Below are positions 49,901-60,716 of a stretch of 64,000 nt of DNA, in pieces (the first letter of the stretch is position 1; each line of letters begins with the position of its first letter). Under the pieces are notes generated by a model, which had not been told where the DNA came from, did not search any database, and saw nothing but the letters and a program-made list of their open reading frames with translations. Position numbers and translations under genes: made by a program. Source of the DNA: Mytilus edulis. Its lineage: Eukaryota > Mollusca > Bivalvia > Mytilida > Mytilidae. The DNA is taken from assembly GCF_963676685.1 (NCBI RefSeq), contig NC_092354.1:39826950-39890949 (forward strand), in the 5' to 3' direction.

Positions 49901-52900
49901 ACCAATGGATAACAACTGTCATATTCCTGAATGGTGGGTTGAACCTGGTTTTATAGCTAGCTAAACTACTTACTTGTATGACAGTCACATCAAATTCCAT
50001 TATATTGACAATATTACATTTTAGACAACATGCTATCATGGCTGGTGCTCTGTCAGGACATGGTTCATGGGTACTCAGTGTAGACTTCTGTAAAGATGAC
50101 ACACATTTTGTTTCAAGGTAAAATATATTTAATCAAATAAGTTTATTATGTAATTTCCTCATTTTCTTTCATTTCATTTGAATTACATTTGAATTAATAC
50201 ATTATTAGTATTAAATATGTAGTGTTTGTTATTTTTTCTAATTTCCACCAAATTTTCAGTAAATATGAATTCTGACACAAACTGATTTATTTCTGTCTCC
50301 GACACATCCAGAACACGTTCTCATCTAAAATTAGAAATTCTCATATGCCACTTAACTTATTTTTGTGTGAAAAGGCTACAAAATTTGGAATTATTGATAT
50401 ATTTCGCGTAAAAAACTCACTGTATAGCATTAACAATATTTGTTTGTCATCTTTTGGCAAGATTTGTGATGATCTGTGATCTTTCTTTGTAAATGCGAAC
50501 CAAAATTTCATTATTTTATCATAAACCTTTTTTATAGGATGCTAGAATGAACTATTTTAACACCAAGGAAATAGTTCAAGTAAATAAACATTAAAAAGAT
50601 ACTCATTCTGCATTTTTGTTATACTTTTATGTCAGTTTTGAAATATATACATAACATACCATTTACTCATCTTTATTTCAGATGTTTCAATGAAAAGAAT
50701 GCTAAATTAAGTCTTTTTTCTCTTACTTGTATTTGTCAGGTCTGTATGCCTGCATACCACCCTGGTGTATGCTAAAACCTCACTGTATGTGTATACTAGA
50801 ATTTGTCAGGTCTGTATGCCAGCATACCGACCTGGTTAATGCTAAACTCTCACTCTATGCATATATACTTATATTTCAGGTCTGTATGCTAGCATACCGA
50901 CCTGGTTAATGCTAAACTCTCACTCTATGCATATATACTTATATTTCAGGTCTGTATGCTAGCATACCGACCTGGTTAATGCTAAATTCTCACTCTATAC
51001 ATATACTAGCATTTTTCAGGTCTGTATGCTAGATACCGACCTGGTGTATGTTAAACTCTCACTCTATGCATATATACTAGTATTTGTCAGGTCTGTATGC
51101 TAGCATACCGACCTGGTGTATGTTAAACTCTCACTATATGCATATACTAGTATTTGTCAGGTCTGTATGCTAGCATACCGACCTGGTGTATGTTAAACTC
51201 TCACTTTCTGCGTATATAACTAGTAAGTATTTGTCAGGTCTGTATTCCTGCATTCAAATCTGGTGTATTTAGAACCTTAATATATTTATTTTGGCATAGT
51301 TAAGGTCTGTATGCCTGTATACGAACCTGGGATATGTAAACCGATTTTTTAAATTTATTTATGGGTTTTTTTTCTGCTAGGTACTTGTATGCCTGCATGG
51401 ATTCTAAAATTTTATTCTGGATTCATGTTTGTAATGGCAAGTCTGTATACCTGAATGCTAAGTATTTACTGAGTTGTAACATTTCTTATTTAATTATGTT
51501 TGCATACCTACCTTAGAAAATAAGGAGATGTGTAATCTTTCAGTCAGTTTAATTGAAGTCTGGAGCTGGCATGTCAGTTAACTGCTAGTAGTCTGTTGTT
51601 ATTTATGTATTATTGTCATTTTGTTTATTTTCTTTGGTTACATCTTCTGACATCAGAATCGGACTTCTCTTGAACTGAATTTTAATGTGCGTATTGTTAT
51701 GCGTTTACTTTTCTACATTGGTTAGAGGTATAGGGGGAGGGTTGAGATCTCATAAACATGTTTAACCCCACCGCATTTTTGCGCCTGTCCCAAGTCGGGA
51801 GCCTCTGGCCTTTGTTAGTCTTGTATTATTTTGATTTTAGTTTCTTGTGTACAATTTGAAAATTAGTATGGCGTTCATTATCACTGAACTAGTATATATT
51901 TGTTTAGGGGCCGGCTGAAGGAATTTCTCGCTACATTGAAGACCTGTAGGTGACCTTCTGCTGGTTTTTTTTTATTTGGTCGGGTTGTTGTCTCTTTGAC
52001 ACATTCCCCATTTCCATTCTCAATTTTATTTTTATGATTGTGAAATGAAAAGGTCGAAGTACATGGATGTAAGGAATTACTTATGTATAGCCTTCAACTT
52101 CATTTGAATTTGAATGAAAGCTCTTTTTAAAACTCTTAACTGCAACACTCAGGGGGGTTTCCTCGTATACCAACCCGCTTTTCAATAAACCCTTGTTGAT
52201 TATCGGCATACCAACATATAATCCTATACCCATTGGAACATAAAAGTTTGCATATTTGTTTGCCATTTTCAGTTCACGGTATTCTTGCATACAGGTGAAA
52301 ACTTATTTTTCTTGCATGGATACATACAAGCTTTAATTGCTTGTATACCAATCTATGTTTTATTGAATTGTAGTTTTACATACATTCTAGTATTGTCAAA
52401 CCAAACTGGTGTTCAGTAAGTGTATGGTTTGCCCCCAGTCTTAAATGTCTGCATATACAAATTAAAGTACACAAGAAACAGCATAGAAAACAAACAAAGT
52501 CTGAGCAACACGAATCCTAACCAAAAACTGAGGATGATCTCAGGTGCTCAAGAAGGGTAAGCAGATACTGCTCCACATGTCCAACAGTGGCATCGTCGGG
52601 TTGCTCATGTTTTTACCAACCCGATAACTAGCTTTATACAGTAAGCCAAATCCATGAAAAGGGAAGGGGATTGTAGTTATGTCGTGAGAAACATATCAGC
52701 AATCATCTGTGAAACGGTTATTCCATAACGGTCAACCAAGTTGAACTATATACTATGGTAACAATTGTGTATACACTGGAGTTGTAAAAACAAATCCTTC
52801 AACCAGGAAAGCCAAAGAACTGATGCCTTTTCTAGTGAAGCCATGCATACATTATTAGCAGGAACAGCAAAAAGTCTGGTGTTGTTCATTGGTGTCATAG

Positions 52901-55900
52901 TTTTCTAGGAAGGCATTGGTTTAACCTATCCAGTCACTAAGAAGTGTTACAATTAAATTCATAAGCAACACATAAATAGTTACATGAAAGGTATAGCCAA
53001 TGTTTGAAAAATGCTGAAACGAGAAATGGAAACTACATATTATATACATATATATATGCGAGTAAATATTTTACACTTCAAAAATTCAACATTGATGTGG
53101 CGTGGTCAACTACATCAAAGATTTGATGGTCACTTATACTTAATTTGTTGAATGATCTTTATCATGATTATTAAATATGACAGTTTGTACGGTACATGAG
53201 TTGCACAGTAGAATTGTAATAACATTTGGACGTTTATCAAAGCAAGGTTTAATCTAATTTAAGGACAGCGGTTCATAGCACGATTTTGTAAGACACTTTT
53301 TGCATTGATCACGTATATTGGTGTAGTAGCTTGAAGTAACAATTAAGTTGCGATATGGATTATAATGAAGTAACATGTTGTTTTATAGAGTTGGAACTAA
53401 GTAACGTTTTGTATTGGAATTTATAACTGTGAACCTGAGCTGTGAACCTTTTAAATTTATCATATATAATACATGTACTTTAATATGATTAAACATGTGA
53501 ACATTAAACAGACTTCGTTACTAGTATATAGACGGTAGTGAGCCTATATATATACGGTGTATATCCTTATGTAAACGGGCAAGAAGGATTAGATCCCAGA
53601 TATATCCAAAATAATGACTGTCCAAAATACACAGAACAAAGACCCATTAAGGGTTACATTTAAATCACAATTACAGATTAAAAAGTTTATTTGAACTAAA
53701 GTGTCTTTATAGTGGTTGAATTGAACTCGTTCCCTTGAAAAACAAATTGTCGCCATGCATGTGATTGATTGAAGATATGTCATTTCCTTAGTAACAATCA
53801 TTTTTCCAATTTGAACACTCTTGAAATGTGCTGTTCATACATACGTTTTTTGATTGAGTTAAGTCTGCCAATTGATATTTTATGGTATGTTTTTCTATGT
53901 TGTGATGTTATGCTATTGTTTCAGAAAAAGGGAGAAGGTTTGGATCCATTAAAACGTTTAATCCCGCTGCAAATGTTTGCACCTGTTCTAAGTCAGGAAT
54001 CTGATGTACAGTAGTTGTCGTTTGTTTATGTAATATATACGTGTTTCTCGTTTCTCGTTTTGTTTATATAGATAAGACCGTTGGTTTTCCCGTTTAAATG
54101 GTTTTACACTAGGAATTTTTGGGGCCCTTTATAGCTTGTTGTTCGGTGTGAGCCAAGGCTCCATGTTGAAGGCCGTACTTTAACCTATAATGGTTTACTT
54201 TTTTAATTGTTATTTGGATGGAGAGTTGTCTCATTGGCACTCACACCACATCTTCCTATATCTATGTTCTAATCCTTTATGCATAATTTGTTTGAATTAC
54301 TTCTTTTAAAAAAAAACCTAAAAAGCTAAACAAAAAACAGTCGAAGTCGAAGCTACGTTTTCATTTTCACTGTATACATGTATTAAAATTGTAACTAAGG
54401 GAGCTACCATTTTATTTTTAGGGGGTGGGGGGCTAGGATGAAATTTGAAAAAAATAGGCAGGACAGGAGTTTTGAGTGAAAAAAAGGCAGGGTGAGACAC
54501 TTGCAAAAAAAAAGTCAGGACAATAAAGGTAAAAAAAAGTCAGGATAAACTTTAAAAAAAAAAAAGGCAGGACAGAGATTACAGCTTAAAAAAAAATGCA
54601 GGACAAAATTGTTCATCCAAGCACCCCCCCCCCCCCCCCCCCCCCCCATAAAAATCAAATGGTAGCTCCCCAACACGTAATAATAGGTAGATTTATAAAA
54701 AGTTTGCTAATGAAATCTCCTTGTTTTATTGGTCATTAACAATACAGGGATGAACCTTAGTGCTATTGTTGTAACATTAAGGGGCTTTACCACAACTATT
54801 AGTGAAATAAAGTATCTGAAGTATCTTAAAAAAAGATCTTCATAAATTACCTTGTTACAGTATTGATTTAAACAGTCTAGTGGCGGATTAGATATTTTCA
54901 TAAAGGGGGAGGGGGTTCCTATATAATCAACCAAATGTTTCCCATAAAAGGGGGACAGGTACCTTTTGTATCCGCCTATGGGACCCAACATCATGAAAAA
55001 TAAGAAATAATAATGTATAGCAAAACAATTTACGAAAAAGAAAAACCGGAAAAATATGAACCAATGACAACTTCAACAGTCAGGACCCTGACTTGGGACA
55101 GGCATATAAAAACTATATATTGTTGCCGGTTTTAACATGTAAGTGCTCAGCTTCCCCCCCCCCCCCCCCCCCCCCCCCTTTTTTTTACCTGGGACAGTTG
55201 TTTCCCTAAAAGTTGTAAGAATAAGACATGAATATCCAGAAGTTTCATAAGGGGGATGAGATAGGGAGGGCACTGCATGACTTCTTTAGAGATGGACGCT
55301 TCAGTACTGTTTCCCTCAAAAAATCAACTAACGTTTTCCCACAAAGCACTGGCATAGCACCCCCTTTGATTCTACCTGTTGCTACATGTGTACATGTTCA
55401 AGCCGACCACCAAAAAAGAGGGTGTTAAATGAAATCGTGAAAAAAAGTACAAAAATGTACAAAAACAGCTGGGTTTACTTACCATAAATATATCTGACAT
55501 TCTGTTTTGCTTCTGGTTTATTCAAATCAAGATAATAGAGCGTATTCTTCTCCGTGAGGGGAACTCCTTCATTGATCATTCAAATTGTTTACACTTATAA
55601 ATGACGTCATCTAGAAGGAGTGCGTGACTCCGCAGATAAATAGTCCTTTTTTCTTTGACTTTTTAATAATTACCAATACCAAGTATAATAAACAAAACAG
55701 TTTGTTTTGTAATCAATTGCTATTATTCTAATTAAGTGTACTGGTAAAGTAACTTGTGAAAGTCAAGGCTATCCGTCTATATCCTTCCGCTTTACGTCAG
55801 AAGGTCCCTGACGTCATATAAATTTTTGTCAACAACTTCGAACTTGGAACTTTTACACAAATTGTGATCGCCTCATTTTTTCCGTAATTTTAATTTGCAA

Positions 55901-58582
55901 ACAAAACAGATACCTGTTAGGTCAATAAAGCGATCATAGTCATGGAACTTGAGAATAGGTTTTCATTTATAGATTTACAACAGTGAACGCTTCACCGGTT
56001 TGCCTTGCAAATTAACGCTTTTCTGTTTACCAACGGGAGAAAATAAAGAGGTCAGTGGTAGGCTTTTAGTTTAAAAAAAACTCGAAATCGGCAATAAAGT
56101 AAAACCACAACTATACTGACGTAAAGGATTTTTTTAAACACCCAGGTTCGTATGCTATCATACAGACCTCGTGAAATACAACATCTGATTCAATATTTGC
56201 TGTTCTGCATACACCAGGTGCGTATGCTAGCATACATACCTGAGAAATACAATGTATTAATTAAATGTAGACATTAGCATACACCAGGTACGTATGCTAG
56301 CATACAGGCCTGAGAAATGCAAGTTAATTTATTACAATTCAGTTCAGCATACACCAGGTGTTAAAATGCTAGATTCACGATTTCCAAGTGCTTGATAAAA
56401 TAAAAATGTGTTTTTTCTTTATATTTCTCTTTTTTGCATAAGTTTGTCTTATGAGCAATAATTCGACCTATTTGATTACGAATTATGACAAATTACCGTT
56501 AATGAGAATTTCTAATTTTAAATGAGAACGTGTTCCAGTAGGAGCTATTGCCTTGTGTTGGGTTCTGTTGTTTAACTTTTCCTGTTGTATGTTTACTATG
56601 TGATTTTTAACAAAAAAGTGTGTGGTAGTTCTCTTACTGTAAATTCAGAAATTATTGCATTCATTTATTATTGCGATTTTTTTCATTTTAGACTAGAACA
56701 CAATTTAAAATTTTGCAATATTATGAAAAATCCTGTTTAATTCATATAAATATTTTTTGAATGGGAGTTTAAATTATTGCAATTGTTATACAGTCGCAAT
56801 TCTTGCATTAACAAACAAAAACATCGCAATAATTTCTGAATTTACAGTATTAAAAATATGGGGACTTGAAGTAGTGTTTCTTTCATTATGATTAATCAAA
56901 TTTACCACATAAATGAACATTGGCTCTACTGAAAATTATAGTTTCATAGATACAATAAAACCTGTATACATGTATAAAGCATTGTAAATGTGGCCAACAG
57001 AACCAGACAAAATTAATCTGATGAGAAGTGACTTAAATTGAGATTTCAAAATCCATAGATGATACTACAACTAAGAGATAAGAGGTTGACCTGATGAAAG
57101 AGATTTTGGTGTAAAAGAGATATAGCTTTTTTATGATCTATTGCAGAATAGAAAATGTATGTAGAAGGGTAGGACGGGAAGTTTGATTATTGAATGCAGG
57201 TCATGGGTCTTTTGCAGTATGGGTCTATTACCATTATGAAAAATTATCTAAAAAGAATGGTTTCTGGTTGTAGGGATATTTTGAAAGTCCATTCCTCCTC
57301 TCCCACATACATTTTAAAGGAATAGCACTAATGAACTCTTTCATTTTTATTAAATTGAAAGTAAGTTAAAAAAATTTGCAGCACAGAACTTTTTTATATA
57401 ATCAAATAATATGTTTGCTTGCAGTTCATCAGACAAAACCGTAAAGATCTGGGATGCTGGATCAAGACAGTGTGTACATACATTTTATGACCATGCAGAT
57501 CAGGTAGGTTAATAGTTGATCAGGTTCAACCCACCATTTGTTCTTAAAATGTCCTGTACCAAGTCAGGAAACTGGCCATTGTTATATTATAGTTCGTTTA
57601 TGTGTGTGTTACATTTCAATGTTGTGTTTTTGTTTTGTCGTAGTTCTCCTCTAAGACTTATATTTGATGCGTTTCCCTCAGTTTTAGTTTGAAACCTGGA
57701 TTTGGTTTTTTTCTCAATCGATTTATGAATTTCGAACAGCGGTATACTTCTGTTGCCTTTATTTATATTACAATATCTGCTGTTATAGGAAACAGATTTT
57801 AACGTTACACTATAATAAAAAGGGGCCCTCACTGTATTTGTTTTTGTTTTGTTTGAGTCACTGATCACTGTAAATCAGAAATAGATGCCTGCATCATTTA
57901 TTGGGAAGCCCTGACTTCTGGCAAAAATTTGAAAAAGTCCATGACTACAGCTGGCAAACATCACTTGTGAAATTATCAATGCAAATTTGTATTCTTAGGA
58001 ATCTGATTCTGTCACATTTTCTGCATGTATATACATATAAACTTTAGGGTTCTCACTAAGGAATTTTGAAGGCAAGTTTTTTTTTGCCATGGTGAGTCCA
58101 AGAGTAAGAAGAAAATATTATTTGGCAATATGATTTATTATTTCAGTCTCCATGACCTAATTTAGCAATGCAATTACATTGAATTAAGAATACTTTTAAA
58201 ATATTCCTATAAAATGATGATTTGTGTGTTCAGTTTATACAAAATATTTCAATCTTGATGCATCATTGGACCCAGTTTTGATCATGTTCTTTGCATCCAT
58301 GGCAAATCAAATTTGTTTAATAATTTGTGAATAGTTTTACTTGTGTGAGTCCAATTAAATGAGATAATAAAAATATCATGTCCACTAAATTTTGGGCAAA
58401 CAATCATATATACCATGCTACCAGTAAGTGTTATTTGTTTTTCACACGTAACTCAGTATGTTTTTCTTATTTTCTACCTTGTTTTATAGGTATGGTCAGC
58501 TAAATACAGTGACGATGGATCTAAGATTGTGTCAGTGTCAGACGATAAGTCAATACAGGTCTATGAAGGGCCACCTGTGTAA
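40981..58582 (+). CDS. WDR61: SKI8/WDR61, WD40 subunit of SKI and PAF1 complexes (11 exons, complete)
   Basis: SKI8 is a seven-bladed WD40 scaffold of the SKI complex, which feeds mRNA to the cytoplasmic exosome; in animals it is also part of the PAF1 transcription complex. Exons: 40,981-40,995; 43,635-43,662; 44,599-44,704; 45,635-45,720; 46,215-46,301; 46,843-46,991; 47,693-47,786; 48,947-49,040; 50,025-50,117; 57,425-57,503; 58,490-58,582. All introns are GT-AG and the phases agree. The coding sum is 924 bases, giving 307 residues (human about 305). The match to human WDR61, recalled from memory, runs the full length: [119 protein letters not shown] and [16 protein letters not shown]. The N-terminus MANQ fits human MTNQ. 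Intron 9 (7.3 kb) holds an unusual inverted-repeat-bounded region. Confidence 0.96.
42299..42339. repeat. Perfect 15-bp stem-loop
   Basis: CATTCGGTCTGGTAA pairs exactly with TTACCAGACCGAATG around an 11-base loop. The same word family (GGTCTGGTAAAATTT) recurs at about 41,618 and 42,284 in this intron. Confidence 0.85.
43785..43945. repeat. Dispersed repeat (ACTGACAACGCCATGGCTAA family)
   Basis: GAAAGATACCAAAGAGACAGTC and ATAAACTGACAACGCCATGG match the copy at 22,270. It lies in SKI8 intron 2, just downstream of the 28-bp exon. Confidence 0.75.
44280..44557. mobile_element. TTAA MITE, copy 3
   Basis: Left end TTAAGATGGTACCTAACACT and right end GTGTTGGGTACCACCGTAA; the right TTAA has become GTAA. 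It is 278 bp long and matches copy 1 throughout. It inserted in SKI8 intron 2, ending 41 bp before exon 3. Confidence 0.8.
45883..46070. repeat. Dispersed repeat fragment (GCCATGAC...AACAATAGTACAC family)
   Basis: ACAATGCCATGACTGAAAAAG and CAGACAAACAATAGTACACA match the 22,270 family. It lies in SKI8 intron 4. Confidence 0.65.
46694..46852 (+). repeat. Tandem duplication that copies the exon 6 splice acceptor
   Basis: Copy 1 (46,694-46,768) and copy 2 (46,769-46,852) both read AATAACACTTTAAGTC, then ATACAAGGGTAAATGTTTTT, then a pyrimidine tract and GCAGTGGATGCCTG. Copy 2 contains the real 3' splice site and the first ten bases of exon 6. Copy 1 is a decoy acceptor; splicing to it would give a TGA stop within four codons. 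Confidence 0.9.
47148..47342. mobile_element. TACTGTGGATT MITE, copy 2
   Basis: Ends TACTGTGGATTCTTTATTAA and AAAATAAATGAATCCACAGTA, with internal AATATCCACGAACATG. It is ~195 bp and lies in SKI8 intron 6. Confidence 0.85.
47370..47535. repeat. Dispersed repeat fragment
   Basis: AAACTAACAATGCCATGACC, AACAGAACACTCAAAACAAC and CCAGGTCAGTGGATCCTGCTCC are a diverged copy of the 22,270 family, in SKI8 intron 6. Confidence 0.6.
48353..48564. mobile_element. TACTGTGGATT MITE, copy 3
   Basis: Ends TACTGTGGATTCATAATTAT and AAAATAAATGAATTCACAGTA. It shares internal GAATGCAGA and ATATCCACGAACA with copy 2. It is ~212 bp, in SKI8 intron 7. Confidence 0.85.
50733..51310 (+). repeat. ~75-bp minisatellite with palindromic core
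   Basis: About eight units share the core AGGTCTGTATGC-TAGC-ATACCGACCT, a near-perfect palindrome, followed by GGTGTATG or GGTTAATG, CTAAACTCTCACT and ATGCATATA. The middle units (about 50,876-51,000) are nearly identical, so expansion was recent. Degenerate units continue to about 51,450. Confidence 0.9.
51726..52020 (+). repeat. Dispersed mussel repeat, 295 bp
   Basis: GGGTTGAGATCTCATAAACA, TTTAACCCCACCGCATTTTTG, CTGTCCCAAGTCGGGAGCC, then TTGGTCGGGTTGTTGTCTCT and ACACATTCCCCATTTCCATT. The same end is seen at about 38,020-38,065. Confidence 0.75.
52081..52290 (-). CDS. Unrecognised 69-codon ORF, possible exon
   Basis: The open frame has no ATG at its left end in the obvious place (it begins CTGTATGCAAGAATACC) and ends in TAA at 52,081. 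The composition is more protein-like than its neighbours, with a charged start ([14 protein letters not shown]), a hydrophobic glycine-rich centre ([17 protein letters not shown]) and a lysine/serine-rich tail. I do not recognise it. It lies inside the inverted-repeat-bounded region, on the opposite strand to SKI8, so it may be a remnant of a gene carried by that element. It could also be chance. Confidence 0.25.
   Translation of the reverse strand: MQEYRELKMANKYANFYVPMGIGLYVGMPIINKGLLKSGLVYEETPLSVAVKSFKKSFHSNSNEVEGYT
52460..52590. repeat. Dispersed repeat fragment
   Basis: AGTACACAAGAAACAGCATAGAAAAC, GAGCAACACGAATCC and GATCTCAGGTGCTCAAGAAGG match the 22,270 family. Confidence 0.6.
53930..54265 (+). 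repeat. Dispersed mussel repeat, near full length
   Basis: GGTTTGGATCCATTAAAACG, CCTGTTCTAAGTCAGGAATC and AGTTGTCGTTTGTTTATG; then GCTTGTTGTTCGGTGTGAGC, GAAGGCCGTACTTTAACC, GAGAGTTGTCTCATTGGCAC and CACACCACATCTTCC. The second half is nearly identical to 29,210-29,340. Confidence 0.75.
54399..54670. mobile_element. Short element with GGGAGCTACCATTT ends and a C24 tract
   Basis: GGGAGCTACCATTTTATTTTT at the left is mirrored by AAAAATCAAATGGTAGCTCCC at the right. Between them are degenerate repeats of AAAAAAGGCAGGACA / AAAAGTCAGGATA and a run of 24 C at 54,624-54,647. No coding content. Confidence 0.75.
55154..55186 (+). repeat. C25 then T8 homopolymer
   Basis: A 25-base C run followed directly by eight T. 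Together with the C24 run 500 bp upstream it is a likely site of length error in the assembly. Confidence 0.95.
56145..56365 (-). repeat. Inverted partner of the palindromic minisatellite
   Basis: About three units carry CATACACCAGGT-CGTATGCTAGCATAC-CCTGAGAAAT, the reverse complement of the array at 50,733. The core palindrome GTATGCTAGCATAC is intact in two units. Confidence 0.9.
56635..56849. mobile_element. MITE with TACTGTAAATTCAGAAATTATTGC ends
   Basis: The left end at 56,635 and the right end (CGCAATAATTTCTGAATTTACAGTA) form inverted repeats of over 20 bp. The ~215-bp interior contains several TTGCAAT/ATTGCAA words and no ORF. It lies just outside the right end of the ~6.2-kb region. 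Confidence 0.85.
57155..57330. mobile_element. Short MITE, partner of 33,095
   Basis: AAAATGTATGTAGAAGGGTAGG at the left and CTCCCACATACATTTTAAAGG at the right are inverted relatives of the ends at 33,095-33,248. It lies about 95 bp before SKI8 exon 10. Confidence 0.6.
57522..57775 (+). repeat. Dispersed repeat, copy 1 of a pair around the last SKI8 exon
   Basis: GGTTCAACCCACCATTTGTT, TGTACCAAGTCAGGAAACTGG, GTTACATTTCAATGTTGTG and TTATGAATTTCGAACAGCGG match 59,705-59,945 with a few indels. Confidence 0.8.
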
Positions 58583-58827
58583 TGTGGACACTTTTATCAT
58601 TCATTATATCATGCAACTTACATTCAAGTTTGGTTGGGAACGATTATAGAAAATGGGTCACAGTTTTTCTTGTACCTTCATCTGCTTCCTTTTTAATATT
58701 AAGGGATCTATAGAACAGAGGATATGTTTCCATAAATTTGATTTTGAATGGAATTTATTCCTGATAATTATTTTTGTTCTTAATATTAGAGGGAAACTGC
58801 TGTTTATGGTATGTGTACTCATAAATG

Positions 58828-58921
58828 AATAAAATGAGTTTCTTCAAGCAGAAAACTTCAGCTGCCAGTTCAAACTAAATTGAGAGGAGCAAACAGTGCT
58901 GTTAAAATCATTGTAAATAAA
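58828..58921 (+). terminator. Candidate polyadenylation signals of SKI8
   Basis: AATAAA occurs at 58,828-58,833 and again at 58,916-58,921, about 245 and 335 bases after the SKI8 stop codon. A T-rich stretch follows the second at about 58,951. The implied 3' UTR is short and plausible. Confidence 0.5.
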
Positions 58922-59704
58922 AATCATATTTTAAAAAAAAGTGTTTGAAAATTGTTTTTTTTATTTATTGCAACATGATTACCTATCATGTGGGCTTCTT
59001 CATGGCCTGGTTGTACATGGTTTACCTTTAACCACGGCTGTTGATCTCTTAGTGCTGGTAGAAGGTTATACCCATTATATTAGTCCTACTTTTATTTGGT
59101 TTTATTTATCACTCATAAAAATTAACCTTGAAAAATTTACATTCATTTAATGTAAAAGACTTATATTTCAACAAAAAGAAATCTCTGTTTCACTGAAAAA
59201 TTACTTAAGGGTTTTCTATATCAAACTAGTCAAAACATTTACCAAATTTACTAGGACATCATTTGTTAATATAAATCAACATGCAGTCATCTTACATATT
59301 TAGGTATTTCACAGCAAATCTTTTATGGTAATGTTCTATACAAAACACAAAAATGTTGTCATTCACTTCAAAAGCTTACCAAACCTTTTAAACAGACTTA
59401 TTCAGAAGGGATATAGATATATACTATTTTCAGGTCTTTAAAGAAGGTATATATTGGAATTTATATAGGGTCATCGCATCAAAATAACACGATTATTCTA
59501 AAAGCAGTTGTTGGCACTATACAGGTTATGTTCTTATGAAAATTTAACATTCAGTATTGACATGATTGAAAATAATATACATAAGACTTTATGTCAATAC
59601 TGAATGTTAAAGTTTCTTCAACAGCTGTTGAAAGTCCATGTGAGAGAGTACATGCAATTAATGATTATATTCAACATTGCCATAAAAGTGGGAGGTTTGA
59701 CATG

Positions 59705-59945
59705 CCACAAAAAAAGGTTCAACCCACCATCTTTTTCTTAAAAGGTCCTATACCAATTCAGGAAAATGGCCATTGTTATATTATAGTTCGTTTCTGTGTG
59801 TGTTACATTTTAATGTTGTGTTTCTGTTGTGTCGTAGTTCTTCTCTTTCCCTCAGTTTTAGTTTGTAACCCGGATTTGTTTTTTTCTGAATCAATTTATG
59901 AATTTCGAACAGTGGTATACTACTGTTGCCTTTATTTATGAAAAT
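59705..59945 (+). repeat. Dispersed repeat, copy 2 of the pair
   Basis: Same markers as 57,522-57,775. The 116-codon ORF here is largely repeat sequence and is not counted as a gene. Confidence 0.8.
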
Positions 59946-60274
59946 GCTTATGAAGCTAGAAGTTAGATGATGGGTAAACGATCAGAGCTTACTTTGTTTA
60001 GCAAATATGGCAAGAAATGTTTTACAGATGTGGTATGGATTCAGTAGTCGTCAACTTGTTTTTGGACTAATCTTCTAAATATTTGTATGCTTAAAAGTTG
60101 ATTAACATTTCATTTTTATCTTATACCTATAACCTACTTTAAGATTTTCTTTAGTGTACATCATGCACATAAGTCATACACATTACAAATGGATAACATG
60201 TGGACAGTTTCATTCTGTATAAGTTATCCCATGAAAGTATGTCAGTGTAAATTAACAATGAGTTTGTATCCAGT

Positions 60275-60350
60275 CGTCCTGGTGTAGGGGTTTGAGTAGT
60301 TGCTTCATATGCTCATAGTCTTGAGTTCAATTCCCCACACAGGCTGGAAA
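60275..60350 (+). repeat. tRNA-like sequence, probably a SINE head
   Basis: An A-box-like TGGTGTAGGGG and a B-box-like GAGTTCAATTCC lie at tRNA-like spacing. The outer bases CCAGTCGTC and GGCTGG only partly pair, so a functional tRNA is unlikely. Confidence 0.35.
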
Positions 60351-60716
60351 TTTAAGGAATTTTTCAACATACATTTTGAAAATTAGACTGTTCCGCATGC
60401 ATATTTCTCAGTTTTATTGCATGTTCGACATTCCTACAAAAATGTTACAGAACAAAAACATGCGGAGCAAAGAAATTTCAGGTAGGATGATCTGACTCAG
60501 ATCACCCCTATTACTACAAAGGAGTATTTGTTCAATAATCTTCAATCAACTAATTAGCAGTTAACAATCCTCAACAGAGGTGATAAAACTTCCAAAGGCA
60601 AGGTATTTAACTTCATGCCATTGTCTATTATTTATAGTGTTCCACAAGTAGCAAATTTGACGGAAAAGCAGATAGGCATATTAATTATTTAAAAAGGCAG
60701 CGGGTGCAATTATTTT

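Larger units (their letters stand above)
50311..56535. mobile_element. ~6.2-kb inverted-repeat-bounded region in SKI8 intron 9
   Basis: A 34-bp sequence beginning GAACACGTTCTCAT at 50,311-50,344 recurs in inverted orientation at 56,502-56,535 with one mismatch. Just inside each end is an array of the same palindromic minisatellite, also in opposite orientations (50,733-51,310 and 56,145-56,365). Terminal inverted repeats plus mirror-image subterminal arrays are typical of large DNA transposons. I see no transposase. The interior holds older mussel repeats and a 69-codon minus-strand ORF. No target duplication could be read. The boundaries and mobile nature are inference; the inverted symmetry is directly visible. 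Confidence 0.6.

Noticed and set aside
59591-59941. 116-codon plus-strand ORF after SKI8
   Set aside because: Most of it overlaps a dispersed repeat that also occurs at 57,522-57,775, and the translation is low-complexity.
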